A stretch of DNA of 64,000 nucleotides from Falciphora oryzae (Eukaryota; Ascomycota; Sordariomycetes; Magnaporthales; Magnaporthaceae): contig JNVV01000005.1 in the NCBI GenBank assembly GCA_000733355.1, forward strand, positions 92,371-156,370, written 5' to 3'. Shown piece by piece: positions 12,556 to 22,093 of this stretch. Position 1 is the stretch's first letter, and each line of letters opens with the position of its first letter. The position numbers and the translations under genes are program-made. The notes beneath the pieces were generated by a model. That model did not search any database and had not been told where the DNA came from. It worked only from the letters and a program-made list of their open reading frames with translations.

Positions 12556-13083
12556 GCATACAACAACGACCCTTGGAATCTCGTACTGGCTGGGTGGGAG
12601 AGTGCTCTACAAAGCGTTTTCTTATGGCGTTTTTGGGTTTGACGTTTTCTTGCTAGCTCAGCGTGGCTGATCCGCCCAGGAATTCGTTGTGTTTCTTTCC
12701 ATCTGTAAGGTAGCAGCCGGGTTACGCCGTTGGATAGACGGGAATATGACGCACCCTCTCTCTTTTCCCAGCCCCTGAACCCAAAGAGGGCCAGTAAGAA
12801 AGCCGAGAATATCCTTCCAGCGGGAGTGTAATCACTTACACCCCTCGCTTCACTCAGGGGTGATCATGCACAAAATTACCGTTTCCAGGTTAGAATAAAA
12901 GAGTACCGAGTATCAAATCAACGCTCATTTTACGATTATGATACCGGCCATCATGCTGCCCGAAATGCAAGATCTCTATTCTGTTATACAAGTATATGTA
13001 CATACCTATCCCCCACATACTCATACAACGGCCCTTGGAGGTATTAATAAGGTAGCTAGATCAGCTAGCGTCAATTCACCGGG
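12556..13083. other. Intergenic, convergent 3' ends
   Basis: Lies between two convergent genes. It holds an AATAAAA element near 12894 and a 7-bp inverted repeat (CACCCCT..AGGGGTG) near 12840. No coding signal. Confidence 0.45.
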
Positions 13084-14349
13084 TCAGTTATGAACGGAAC
13101 GTGCCGAATGTGGTGACGTGGGAACCAACTCACTCTGTCCATTTAGCCTGTCGGCGTCGAACTTGATCCACGTCCTGATAGAGCTGATCGCTGCCTCATA
13201 TTCCTCACCGGCGCTCTCCTTTTGCGCAAAGGGCGGCGGCTTGTCCCACCCGTGCTTCTCTCCACTGACGACGCGGACCTCGACGCTCCCGCCGCCATCG
13301 GCCCGTCCGCGCACCCTCTCTGCGAAGATGAGACCCTCGGCCAGGAGCATGTCGTGCTCGCACAGACATAGATGCAGCGGCGGCAGCCGGGCAAGCATGT
13401 CGTCAGCCATGAGGCCTGGCGACAGTCTGGGGTCCTCGCGGCCCTCGGGTGGGCGCGGCGGGTACAAATAGGAGGCGTCGAACAGATCCGTCAAGGACTT
13501 AGGCAGCGCCAGGTCCGGCCGGGCGCACGCCTGCCGCTTGTGCGGCCTGCCGATGGTGTAATCCAGCAACGGGTAGAAGAGCGCGAGGCCAGCAACAGTC
13601 GGCGGAAGGCGCGGCAGCACAGCCTCGTAACCCCACCGCGCCGGGTCCTGCAGCACGACCCAGCTGGCGAGCGCGAGGGTGCCGCCGGCCGAGAAGCCGG
13701 ACAGGATCATGCGGGAGGGGTCAACGCGGTACTTCTTGACCGCGGGCCCGTCCTCGGAGCAGATCTGGGCCACGGCGGCGGCACAGTCCTCAACTGGGGT
13801 GGGGAAGGGGTAACCAGGGGCCAGGCGGTAGTTGACCGAGAAGACGACGGCGCCCAGGGCTGAGGCGGCAGCGGCGGCCCAGCGCGCATCGTCGGTGCCC
13901 TGGCCCAGGACGAAGCCTCCGCCGTGGAAATTGATGATGACCGGCCGCCTGTCGTCGTCGGCGCCACTTTGACCTGCTGCCATGTAGTCGGCGGCAGCGC
14001 TCGCGGCAGCAGCTGGGGTGGAGACCCGCGAGGGGACTCGCGAGGATACCCGTGAGGGCACTCGCGAAGACATACGTGAGGAGGCCCTTGATGGCGGTCG
14101 CGGGGGCTCCCAGACATCGACCCGAATGGCCTCCTTAGCCTTCCAGCTGCCCAGCGTGGCATCAAGCCAGAGGACGCCGGCCGGGGTGGCACCGGCAGGG
14201 TCGTAGAAACTCGACATTCCAAACGCAATGCCCGCACCAGAACGGATGGCGAGAGCCTGAGCCGCTAGCACCCATCTCGGGCTTTGCTCGAGCGGATTTA
14301 CGTAGTCAGCAGCCAAGTCATCGTTCTGGCCAGCCGGCTCCGCCGCCAT
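13084..14349 (-). CDS. Alpha/beta-hydrolase-3 (HSL-type) esterase; candidate ErdH
   Basis: Single-exon gene for a 421-aa hydrolase of the hormone-sensitive-lipase class. The oxyanion motif HGGGF lies near 143, the nucleophile elbow GFSAGG near 216-221, the acid in CEHDM near 332 and the catalytic histidine in GEKHGWD near 365, so the full triad and HGGG are present. No signal peptide is evident; cytosolic or membrane-peripheral is likely. The region about 85-125 is an Arg/Ser-rich low-complexity insert made by 12-bp DNA repeats. The gene is divergently placed next to the AspRS-DUF2156 fusion. From memory of the ErdS literature, fungi have a hydrolase, ErdH, that removes aspartate from ergosteryl-aspartate and is often encoded beside erdS. 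The fold and position fit this; substrate identity is inference. Otherwise it is a generic carboxylesterase. Confidence 0.88.
   Translation of the reverse strand: MAAEPAGQNDDLAADYVNPLEQSPRWVLAAQALAIRSGAGIAFGMSSFYDPAGATPAGVLWLDATLGSWKAKEAIRVDVWEPPRPPSRASSRMSSRVPSRVSSRVPSRVSTPAAAASAAADYMAAGQSGADDDRRPVIINFHGGGFVLGQGTDDARWAAAAASALGAVVFSVNYRLAPGYPFPTPVEDCAAAVAQICSEDGPAVKKYRVDPSRMILSGFSAGGTLALASWVVLQDPARWGYEAVLPRLPPTVAGLALFYPLLDYTIGRPHKRQACARPDLALPKSLTDLFDASYLYPPRPPEGREDPRLSPGLMADDMLARLPPLHLCLCEHDMLLAEGLIFAERVRGRADGGGSVEVRVVSGEKHGWDKPPPFAQKESAGEEYEAAISSIRTWIKFDADRLNGQSELVPTSPHSARSVHN
14018..14090. repeat. 12-bp tandem repeat inside the hydrolase gene
   Basis: Degenerate copies of ACTCGCGAGGAT / ACCCGTGAGGGC on the plus strand. 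On the coding (minus) strand they read SRVS/SRVP, a repeated Ser-Arg-Val-Pro/Ser segment just upstream of the catalytic domain. Confidence 0.8.
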
Positions 14350-15989
14350 CTGTCTTCGGCCCTGGCCGAGGAGCGGTGAAGAGGCCTTTCTTTCGGTTGG
14401 CCGCGAGTTCGGAAGACGGCAGCAGGCTGGTGTGATAGGATGACTTCAGGGATGGCTCCAAGGGTGGCTAGGGTGGTGGCTAGCTGGCAGGCGTTACGTT
14501 GCTGGGAAATTATGGTGCACCTCGTACGCGTAGGGCTTAACACCCGAACCAGCAAAATAATATGCGTTCTTTCTCTTTGAACTGCCGCACCCCTCGTGGT
14601 GTACCTGGGCTAGGCAAGGCGACCGGAAATGCGGCAACGAGGTCTGCCAACCGTTTTACAGTCTGGCCTGGTCACTGACCAGGTCGACAGGTGTGCGCTT
14701 GCCCGGCTTTGGTTGGCTCTCGTATTGGCACACGTAAGCTGGAGCCAGGTGAGGCCGAGACGAGGGAGAAGTCGCCTGGGATGCGGACGACGTCATCGAA
14801 ATCAAGCTTTCGGGCGAACGAAGTCTTGGGACAGGGCGAATCGCAGCGCGGCATGGGGCGCAAGTGGGGCTCTCCTCCCTTGGTATCTGAACTCAACCAC
14901 TGACAAAACCCAGCCACCGGCGCAAAAAGGCTGAGACGATATCAAGGCGCAAGTAGCAGCACAAGATGCAGGTTTACCTGAAACTCCATGCTTTGAGTAA
15001 TGCATACTTGAGGCCCTATATGAATTGCCGCTGTTGCTTTTCGCTCACGGTGACGTGTAAGTCGGGCGCCGTCACTTGTATATCGCCAGATCGGGCAAGT
15101 GGAGCAGGCGAATTGGCCCAGTCGCGGTTTGACCTTGATGATGGGATTACCGGCTTGCACCTGCCGTGGCACACCCGGGACGGAAGCCCTGCGACGATCA
15201 GCGAGCAGGTTGTACTTGCCTCTGCCGTCTAGCCTAGTGCGTGCTCTTTGGCCAGCCTGTCGGGCCCAGAATCAGATCGCGCAGGACGTTTTGCTCCGAA
15301 AGGCGGACGTCTCCCGTCCATTGTTCTCGACCCTCCGAGGCCAGATGAAAAAAGTCTTGGGATCCTGTCGAGTTCCACAAACGTCATGGTATCATTGCGT
15401 CATAGCCGGGGCATGCACAACGTCAAGAGCAACCAGAGATGGCCACAGATGGCCAATGATGGCCCTGGGCACTGCTCTGGGCGTTGGGTGTGCATTTCAC
15501 AAGCCCGTTTACTACTGCCGTCTGTGCCGGCGGGCGCCAATAGTACCCAGGACCTCGCCGGCCGCGTTGTCCTGGCCCCTTTCGCTTTCCACACCTCCCA
15601 GGCCCGGGCCTGCAGATCCTGGGCCCAACAAGACAATATTTCTACGACCGACCTACCAACCTGTCCGCTCGCCAACCCACGTCAGCTCTTTCTCCTTCCC
15701 ACATGCTTGGAGCTATCCACTAATTTTATTGCAGCGTTTCTTGCACCGTATGTGCTGCGGCCAGGCCCTTGGCGTCTGCGGCATCAAGCTCTGATCTACT
15801 GGCACCGGCAGCAACGACCTAATCCAGTCCCACAGGCACGTGAAGCCTTGAGAGGAAAAGAAAGAGAGGAAGAAGACGGCGAAGGAGGCTTTATTGCCAC
15901 GCAGACTCTCCGCGTAGCTGTGTTGCAGGTCCAATTCAAGGGTCCATAACCACTCAATATCTAGATACCTGCCTACCCAGCTCGCCAAG
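14350..15989. other. Divergent intergenic region between candidate erdH and erdS
   Basis: 1.6 kb without a recognisable gene. Open frames here have no family resemblance. A short AGATGGCC-type repeat lies near 15437-15464. The region should contain the promoters of both flanking genes. Confidence 0.5.
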
Positions 15990-18937
15990 ATGACAGCCCG
16001 AAGCCTCTCCAGCATCGCACAGTCTATCACCGGGCCTTTACGATCCAAGTCCCACAACGTTTCTAGGGGCGACGGCGAGCCCCGCTCCAACTCACGGTCA
16101 AAGTCATGGGAGCTCCGGAATGGGACCGATGGGACAGGTCTCCGAGCCCTAGACGAGTCGCCACGCTCCGGCCAAGAGAAAAAGGCGCAGAAGAACGCCG
16201 AGAGGAAGGAACGTCGCGCACAGGAACAGGCCCGGATAGATGAGTGGCGCCACAGCGAAGATATGAAGGCGCGCGAGCGTGTCGACGACGAGACTAGGGC
16301 TCGTTATGGCGACGATGTCGTCCTCCGCAAGCTCAGCTCCATCGCCGAGATGGTCAAGATGCCTGTCGGCTCTGAGGTCACCTTCCGTGCCCGAATCCAC
16401 CATAAGCGCGACGTCTCCAGATCCCTCGACTTCCTGCTGCTCCGGGACCAAACCGACTCCATCCAAGGCGTCCTAGCCGGCGCCCCTGAGATGGTCAAGT
16501 GGGCCCAGCGTCTGCAGTCTGAGAGCATAGTCCAGGTCACCGGCCGCCTGCAGAACCCCGTCGAGCCCGTTCGGTCTGCGAGCCACTCAGGCCTCGAGGT
16601 TCTGATTAGCACAATCCACGTTGTTTCGAGGGCGAGAAGTGTCCCCTTCAGTAATTACAGCCCGCCAGAAGCCATGAACCCGCGCCTCTCAAACCGCGTC
16701 GTCGACCTTCGCCACCCGGCAAACCAGGCTCTCTTCCGTGTCCGCGCTGCCGTCACTCGCAAGTTCCGCGAGACCCTCGACAACCAAGCCTTTATTGAGA
16801 TCCAGACGCCCAAGCTGCAACCTAGTGCCACCGAGAGCGGCGCCGAGGTCTTCAAGGTCAACTATTTCGGTCGCAATGCTTTCCTCGCCCAAAGCCCGCA
16901 ACTCTCCAAGCAGATGGCCATATCGGCCGATTTCAAGAGGGTGTATGAGGTGCGTCGGCTGCCCTCGGCTTGTACCACGTCCAATGTTGCTCCAGGAGCC
17001 GGCCCCTTAACACTGCCAGGATGTCTGCTAACAGAATGTCCGCACAGATTGGCCCAGTATTTCGCGCCGAGAACTCCAACACGCATCGCCATCTCACAGA
17101 GTACACGGGTCTGGACATCGAGATGAGCGTAGAAAAGTCGTACTACGAGGTCATAGGCATGGTAGACCGGGTACTGAAGTCCATCTTCGCCGCCGTCACG
17201 GAGATGGAGGAGCTCAAGGTCATCAGGGAGCGCTGGCCGAGTAACGATCTTGTCTGGCTCGATAAGACGCCTATTATCCCATTTCCAGAAGCCTTGAAGA
17301 TGCTGCGGGAGGACGGGAGCGTGGCCATCGAGGAGGATGACCTTTCGACGCGGGACGAGATACAGCTGGGCGAACTGGTGAAGAAGCGTTATGGGACGGA
17401 TTACTTCATCCTCGACAAGTTCCCCACCGTCGCGCGCCCCTTTTACACTCACAAGGACCCCGAAGATCCCAAATGGACCAATTCGTTCGACGTCTTCCTA
17501 CGGGGTCAAGAAATCGGAACAGGCGGCCAACGGATCCATGACTTGGAAGTCCTCCATCGGAGCATGGCAGACGCAGGAATCACCGAGGATGGGCTCCAGG
17601 AATACCTCGCCGCTTTCGAAGCCGGTGCGCCACCGCACGGGGGTGCGGGCCTCGGGCTCGAGCGCATCATCACATTCATGCTGGAGCTGGGCGATGTCCG
17701 TATCGCCTCGCCCTTCCACAGAGACACGAAGTCACTGCCGCGCCGGCCGCCGGGTCTGCCACACCCTGAGGCGAGCACCAAGCGGAGCAAATCGACACTG
17801 CACACGCCGGCATCACTCGCCACGACCAACGGAGGGCTGACGAGCGGGTCATCATTGTCGTCTTCGTCGACGGCCGCTAGTAACGGCTCGATGGCTTCGC
17901 CAACAACGTTCAGCGACTTGGTAGGCGACCCCGGCTACCCGCCACTGGAGAAGTTGATTGCCAACTACGGCGACGCCGCAAACACGTCTTGGCTCGACGA
18001 GCGATTTCAGCTCTGGCGCCACCCGCCAACGGGAGCGGCAGTTGGATACGTGCCTCAAAATGACGGAAAACTAGTCATCATGGCGGGCGACCCGCTGTGC
18101 GACCCTTCCCAGCTGAAAGAGGTCGTTGGGGATTTCCTGCGATTCGTGGAGAACGGCCTGAAGCGCCGGCCCGTCTGGTTGATCGTCTCGGACGAGGTCC
18201 AGCACATCCTGGCGGACGAGCACCACTGGCGTACGCTCACCTGCATCGAGGAGCAGCGTATCGGCGCCGAGGTGCACGCAAACCATGGCCACGGACGACC
18301 CGGGGCGGAGCGAAACGCGCGCCGAGTGCAGCGCGAGGGTATCCGCATCCATGAAGTGCGGCCCGAAAAAGAGAGTGGCAGCAGCGGCGGCGGTAGGTCC
18401 CCCGGCGGCGGACCAACTTCGTCGTTCCGCGAGAGGACGGACCGGGCCATCGAGCAGTGGCGGGCGGCGCGGACGAGCAAGCAGATCCACATCACCGAGG
18501 TGCGGCCCTGGGTCGACATGGACCACCGACGATACTTCGCGGCGGAGCGCGACGGCGCCGTGCTGGGCCTAGTGGTGCTGGCTCGCCTGGCACCCCGGCG
18601 CGGCTGGCAGGTCAAGTGGGCGCTCGACATGCCGGGCGCCCCCAACGGCACCATCGAGGCCCTGGTCGACCGCGCGCTCGGCGCTGTTTCGGGCAGCCCC
18701 GTCACGTTCGGCACGGGCGTGTCCAAGACGCTGACGCCTGTCGCGCACATTGGCAGCGGGAGGGCACGTGTCCTGGCTAAGGCGTACGAGGCCTTCACGC
18801 ACAGCCTGGGGCTCGGCAAAAAAGCCGAGTTCAGGGAGAAGTTTGGCGTCGTCGGCGAGGAGGCCTATATCTGCTATCCCAAGCACGGGCTCGGCGTCGG
18901 CGAGCTCAGGGAGATTGTCAGGTTCTTTGAGGACTGA
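15990..18937 (+). CDS. erdS: AspRS-DUF2156 fusion, ergosteryl-aspartate synthase ErdS
   Basis: Predicted 949-aa bifunctional protein. Exons are 15990-16949 and 17048-18937; the intron joins RVYE to IGPVFRAENSNTHRHL in phase. Residues about 118-215 form the OB-fold anticodon-binding domain. Residues about 225-550 are a class IIb aspartyl-tRNA synthetase core with motif 2 FRAENSNTHRH and motif 3 GAGLGLERI (about 519-527). A Ser/Thr-rich linker follows (about 550-608). The C-terminal DUF2156 aminoacyl-tRNA transferase domain (about 609-949) has the blocks EVRPWVDMDHRRYF, GAPNGTIEALV, LTPVAHIGSGRARVL and the end YICYPKHGLG..REIVRFFED. This is the ErdS architecture: the synthetase half charges tRNA-Asp and the DUF2156 half passes Asp to the ergosterol 3-hydroxyl. 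Both halves look intact. A separate housekeeping AspRS is expected elsewhere. Confidence 0.95.
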
Positions 18938-19112
18938 GAGAGTCGGGTGGTCTCATGGTCGCGGGCGCGATGGTGCGACGTATCTCTTCTTCGTAAATGT
19001 GGTGGTGTTCTGTCTTCAGAGCGTGCTTTTCGTTTGTGCATCAAGGAGCTGGCGACTGGCGCATAAGCGGACTGGGAGGAAAAACTGCTCCGGTTTGCAA
19101 CATGGATTTTAT

Positions 19113-19317
19113 TATACCTTTTAATTCACACACACACACACACACACACGAAGAGGACTCGCTAGTAGCTCGATAGGACCTTTTCACCCGGCTTTATTAA
19201 ACGGTTATAACACCGGAGGCACGGTTTTTATCCCAATATTACCTAGATTAGCAGATACTCCCTATGGCTTATATAAGTCGAAAAGGGTAAATAAATCTAT
19301 ATATACCTTTTAATTCA
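19113..19317. repeat. 16-bp direct repeats flanking a 173-bp A/T-rich segment
   Basis: TATACCTTTTAATTCA occurs exactly at 19113-19128 and again at 19302-19317. Between them lie (CA)11 and an A/T-rich stretch with TTATATAAG and TATATATA. The arrangement could be a target-site-like duplication around a small non-autonomous insertion or a local slippage duplication. No terminal inverted repeat or coding capacity was seen. Confidence 0.6.
19127..19149. repeat. (CA)11 microsatellite
   Basis: Perfect CA dinucleotide run just inside the left copy of the 16-bp direct repeat. Confidence 0.95.
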
Positions 19318-19880
19318 AGCTTTTTTCACTGTCAAATTTCGGATTTGTGTAAAATGTGGTACCAGTGTCCCGGAGCACTTGATGTGTGCTGTTTGTCTTT
19401 TCTGCGTTGAGCCTGCGGTGCAACGAGTCAATGGGATGAATTTCAATCGCAGTCTCGGAAGACAACAAGACCAACACCTCGGCAGTCATGGAGGACTCGG
19501 ATCAATGTGTGTAGCAAGCCAAGCACTTTGAATTGAAAATCGAGGTGGGAGCGCAAAGCAAATATGGAGAAATACAGCCAACACCCCGGGGTGCGGCGTT
19601 ACCAGAGGGCCACCCTCAATCTATCCTGGAAGTCATTTTCCCCTCGTTGTACGAGCCGGGCTTAATAAAAACTGGCTAGGCTCACTCTAGCACCGTCCAC
19701 AGAAGACACACTTGCGTTCCACGGGCCGGGGGTCGACGGCTAGTTCGCTATGCCTAGACAGAGACCGTGAGATGATACACAAACAAGGAGCCCAAATCAG
19801 ATCTATGACGCGATACAAAAGCATTGCTGCAGAGCTATTACCATTCCTCCACACAACGAATCAAGCTAGACAGATGATAT

Positions 19881-21152
19881 TTACAGCAGGGCGAACATGC
19901 CGCCAACGAGGGCCAGACCGCCGTAGACGGCGACGGTCAGACCCTGGACGGACGAGGCACCTGAGGCGGGGGAGCCGGGGCGGGGGGTGCCCGAGGCGGC
20001 CGAGCCCGAGCCGCTCGAGGAGCCGCTGCCGGATCCAGCAGAGCCAGAGCCGGGGTTGCTGCCGCTGCCGCTGCCCGAGCCAGAGCCAGAGCCAGAGCTG
20101 CCCGAGCCAGTGGGCTTAGCAGCGCCAGTGGCAGTGGCAGTGCCGTTACCAGAGCCAGAGTTGCCAGTGGTGGTGCCGTTGTTAGCGGTCTGGGCAGGGG
20201 TCTTGAAGGTGGTGGGGCACGACAGGTCGAAAAGGGGCTTGGTGTTCAGGTCCTTGGTGATGGCGAAGCTCTGCTTGTTGTCCGGGTTGGAGTCGCGCAG
20301 GTTGTACCAGAAGGTGGGGACCTTGCCGAAGAGCTGACGGCAGCCGACCTCGTCCCAGAAGTACTTGGCGTTCTCGACGCTGGGGACGGCCTGATCCCAG
20401 TCAGGGCCCGAGGCGGGCCAACCGGTCTCGGTGACCCAGACGGGCTTGCCGCCGGCGGCGGCAACGGTGGCCAGGTAGGCGCGGTCGAAGAGCTGGCCCG
20501 AGTTCTTGATGTCGTTGCCCTTGCCGTTCTCGTAGTAGGGGTACTCGTCGACACCGACCCAGTCGACGGCGTCGAGGACGGCCTTGTTGGTCGCGTTGGG
20601 CCAGACGTCCCAGGTGTCGACGTGGCCGACGGGGGTCTTGCCGAGCGGGCTGTCCTTGAAGGCCTTCTTGAAGTCGTTGATGAAGCCAACGATGGTGTTG
20701 GGCTGGGCACCGACGCCGGCCTTGTTGGTGACACCGGTGACCGAGTTGCGGTACAGGTCCTCGCTGCCGATGGAGATACCGATGACGAGGTCGGTGAACT
20801 TGGAGCCGTACTTGGTGACGGCCTTCTTAAGGGCGCTCAGCTCCTTGTCGATGTTGTCGGTGCCTGAGGCCCAGACACCGAGCAGGATCTTCGTCTTGGT
20901 GTCAATGGCGGCCTCGAAGGCCTCGATCGGGTCATCCTGCGAGTAGGCCTGGATGTTGGTGTAGAGGCGGACTGCGTTGAACTTGCCGGGCGACTTGTCG
21001 AGGTTCTGGGCAGTGGTGAACTCGGCGACGAAGTCCGACTTGAACTTGGCCGAGCGGTCCGTCTTGGTGGAGCCGGAGTTGAAGCCGAGGTAGTTCTCAG
21101 CGGACGCCAGGGCCACGAGGGCGGCGAAAGCAGCAGACGGGGCGATACGCAT
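19881..21152 (-). CDS. GPI-anchored GH17 beta-1,3-endoglucanase, EglC-type
   Basis: Single exon, 423 aa. The N-terminal signal peptide is cut near ALASA/EN (18-19). The GH17 catalytic domain follows, with acid/base Glu131 in SIGSEDLYR and nucleophile Glu242 in VTETGWP. Other GH17 landmarks are GVDEYPYYE and FWYNLRDS. From about residue 325 there is an Asn/Gly/Ser/Thr linker with long Gly-Ser repeats, then a Ser/Ala-rich segment and a C-terminal hydrophobic tail (VAVYGGLALVGGMFALL), the usual GPI-anchor signal. It is expected at the plasma membrane or cell wall, where it cleaves or remodels beta-1,3-glucan during growth. The start is set by the signal peptide; an upstream in-frame extension exists but would mask it and is Cys/Arg-rich UTR-like sequence. 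The minus-strand upstream DNA is pyrimidine-rich, typical of strong fungal promoters. Confidence 0.94.
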   Translation of the reverse strand: MRIAPSAAFAALVALASAENYLGFNSGSTKTDRSAKFKSDFVAEFTTAQNLDKSPGKFNAVRLYTNIQAYSQDDPIEAFEAAIDTKTKILLGVWASGTDNIDKELSALKKAVTKYGSKFTDLVIGISIGSEDLYRNSVTGVTNKAGVGAQPNTIVGFINDFKKAFKDSPLGKTPVGHVDTWDVWPNATNKAVLDAVDWVGVDEYPYYENGKGNDIKNSGQLFDRAYLATVAAAGGKPVWVTETGWPASGPDWDQAVPSVENAKYFWDEVGCRQLFGKVPTFWYNLRDSNPDNKQSFAITKDLNTKPLFDLSCPTTFKTPAQTANNGTTTGNSGSGNGTATATGAAKPTGSGSSGSGSGSGSGSGSNPGSGSAGSGSGSSSGSGSAASGTPRPGSPASGASSVQGLTVAVYGGLALVGGMFALL

Positions 21153-22093
21153 GGTGATGGATGTCTGAGGTGGATGGCGGTGGCGGAGGAGGATGAGGAA
21201 GCTCGGCGGGGAAGAGCACGAGTATAATAAGAAACACAGAAAGCTAAAAAGGGCTAGAGAGCGTAGGGCGGTGCGAGAGCGACCAAAAGAGCGACAAGAA
21301 GATACTCTACAGGAAAGAGCACGAAGGAGCGGCTGTTCAATTCCAACAGAGGACAAAGGAAGGATGAGGCGAGGTTAAGAGGCCCAGCGGCTGGAATGGA
21401 ACGTCGCGAGGACCATATTTAGGACCTGACTGGGCGAAGCTGACCGCGCCCAGTCACGTGAAGGTGGAGCCCCTAAAGGTGCTTGACGTAAGTTGGCTTC
21501 GTATTCAGGGGCCGAACGAGATGAAGAGACTGGCGCACCCTGCATTCCTTCGCTGCCAAACAGACAAGCCAGCCATTCCCCTGCACGAGCTTCATTTCTG
21601 TCACTATCATTCTACCTATGTATTGAGGTACCTAGCGAATTCAATCATCGTGTGTCTTTTTTTTTCTTCTTCCTTTTATGACTCCTGATGCCTGTTCGAT
21701 ACTGTTCGCTCGCCCAGCCGCCTCGCCCCCAAACCATCGAGCCATTTCGCCCTACCTTGGTGCGACCATTTTGCTTTCTTCAATATTTTGTTTCGGTCAA
21801 GTGGTGCGCCCAGCAACCCCAACCACTCACACCCAGTCAAGTCCCTGTGCCGAACGCCAGATCCAGTTGGCGCCCCGGCTTTCATGCAGAATGCAAGGGG
21901 CCGAGAGAAAAAAGGGGGCACACTGGGCGCTTCGCAAGTGGGTCGGATCGACAGGAGCTGGGTTCCGCGCGTGGCGATGCAGACTTGGCTTCCAGCTTTT
22001 TCTTCCTGGGGGTAGTAAGCGTCTGATTGCGGCCCGTTGCCCGTTGGTTTTTGGCCTGCTTCGTTCCGATTGACAGGTTCCAAGCCAATGTAA
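21153..22093. other. Intergenic, GH17 promoter side
   Basis: No gene recognised. On the minus strand it is CT-rich upstream of the GH17 start, with a TATTATACTCG element near 21220. The distal part is the 3' flank of the kinase-like gene. Confidence 0.45.

Larger units (their letters stand above)
18938..19880. other. Intergenic, convergent; holds a repeat-bounded insert
   Basis: No gene. It contains an A/T-rich block (about 19105-19330) with a (CA)11 run and a pair of 16-bp direct repeats, listed separately. The remainder is ordinary 3' flanking DNA of erdS and the GH17 gene. Confidence 0.5.

Noticed and set aside
12836..12864. Inverted repeat CACCCCT..AGGGGTG as a terminator
   Set aside because: Rho-independent style hairpins do not define Pol II ends in fungi; 7 bp can occur by chance.
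15099..15949. Overlapping ORFs upstream of erdS as a separate gene
   Set aside because: No domain or compositional sign of coding; most likely promoter/5' UTR.
20000..20200. Long plus-strand Pro/Glu/Leu-repeat ORF opposite the GH17 gene
   Set aside because: It is the antisense of the Gly-Ser linker of a clearly recognised GH17 protein.
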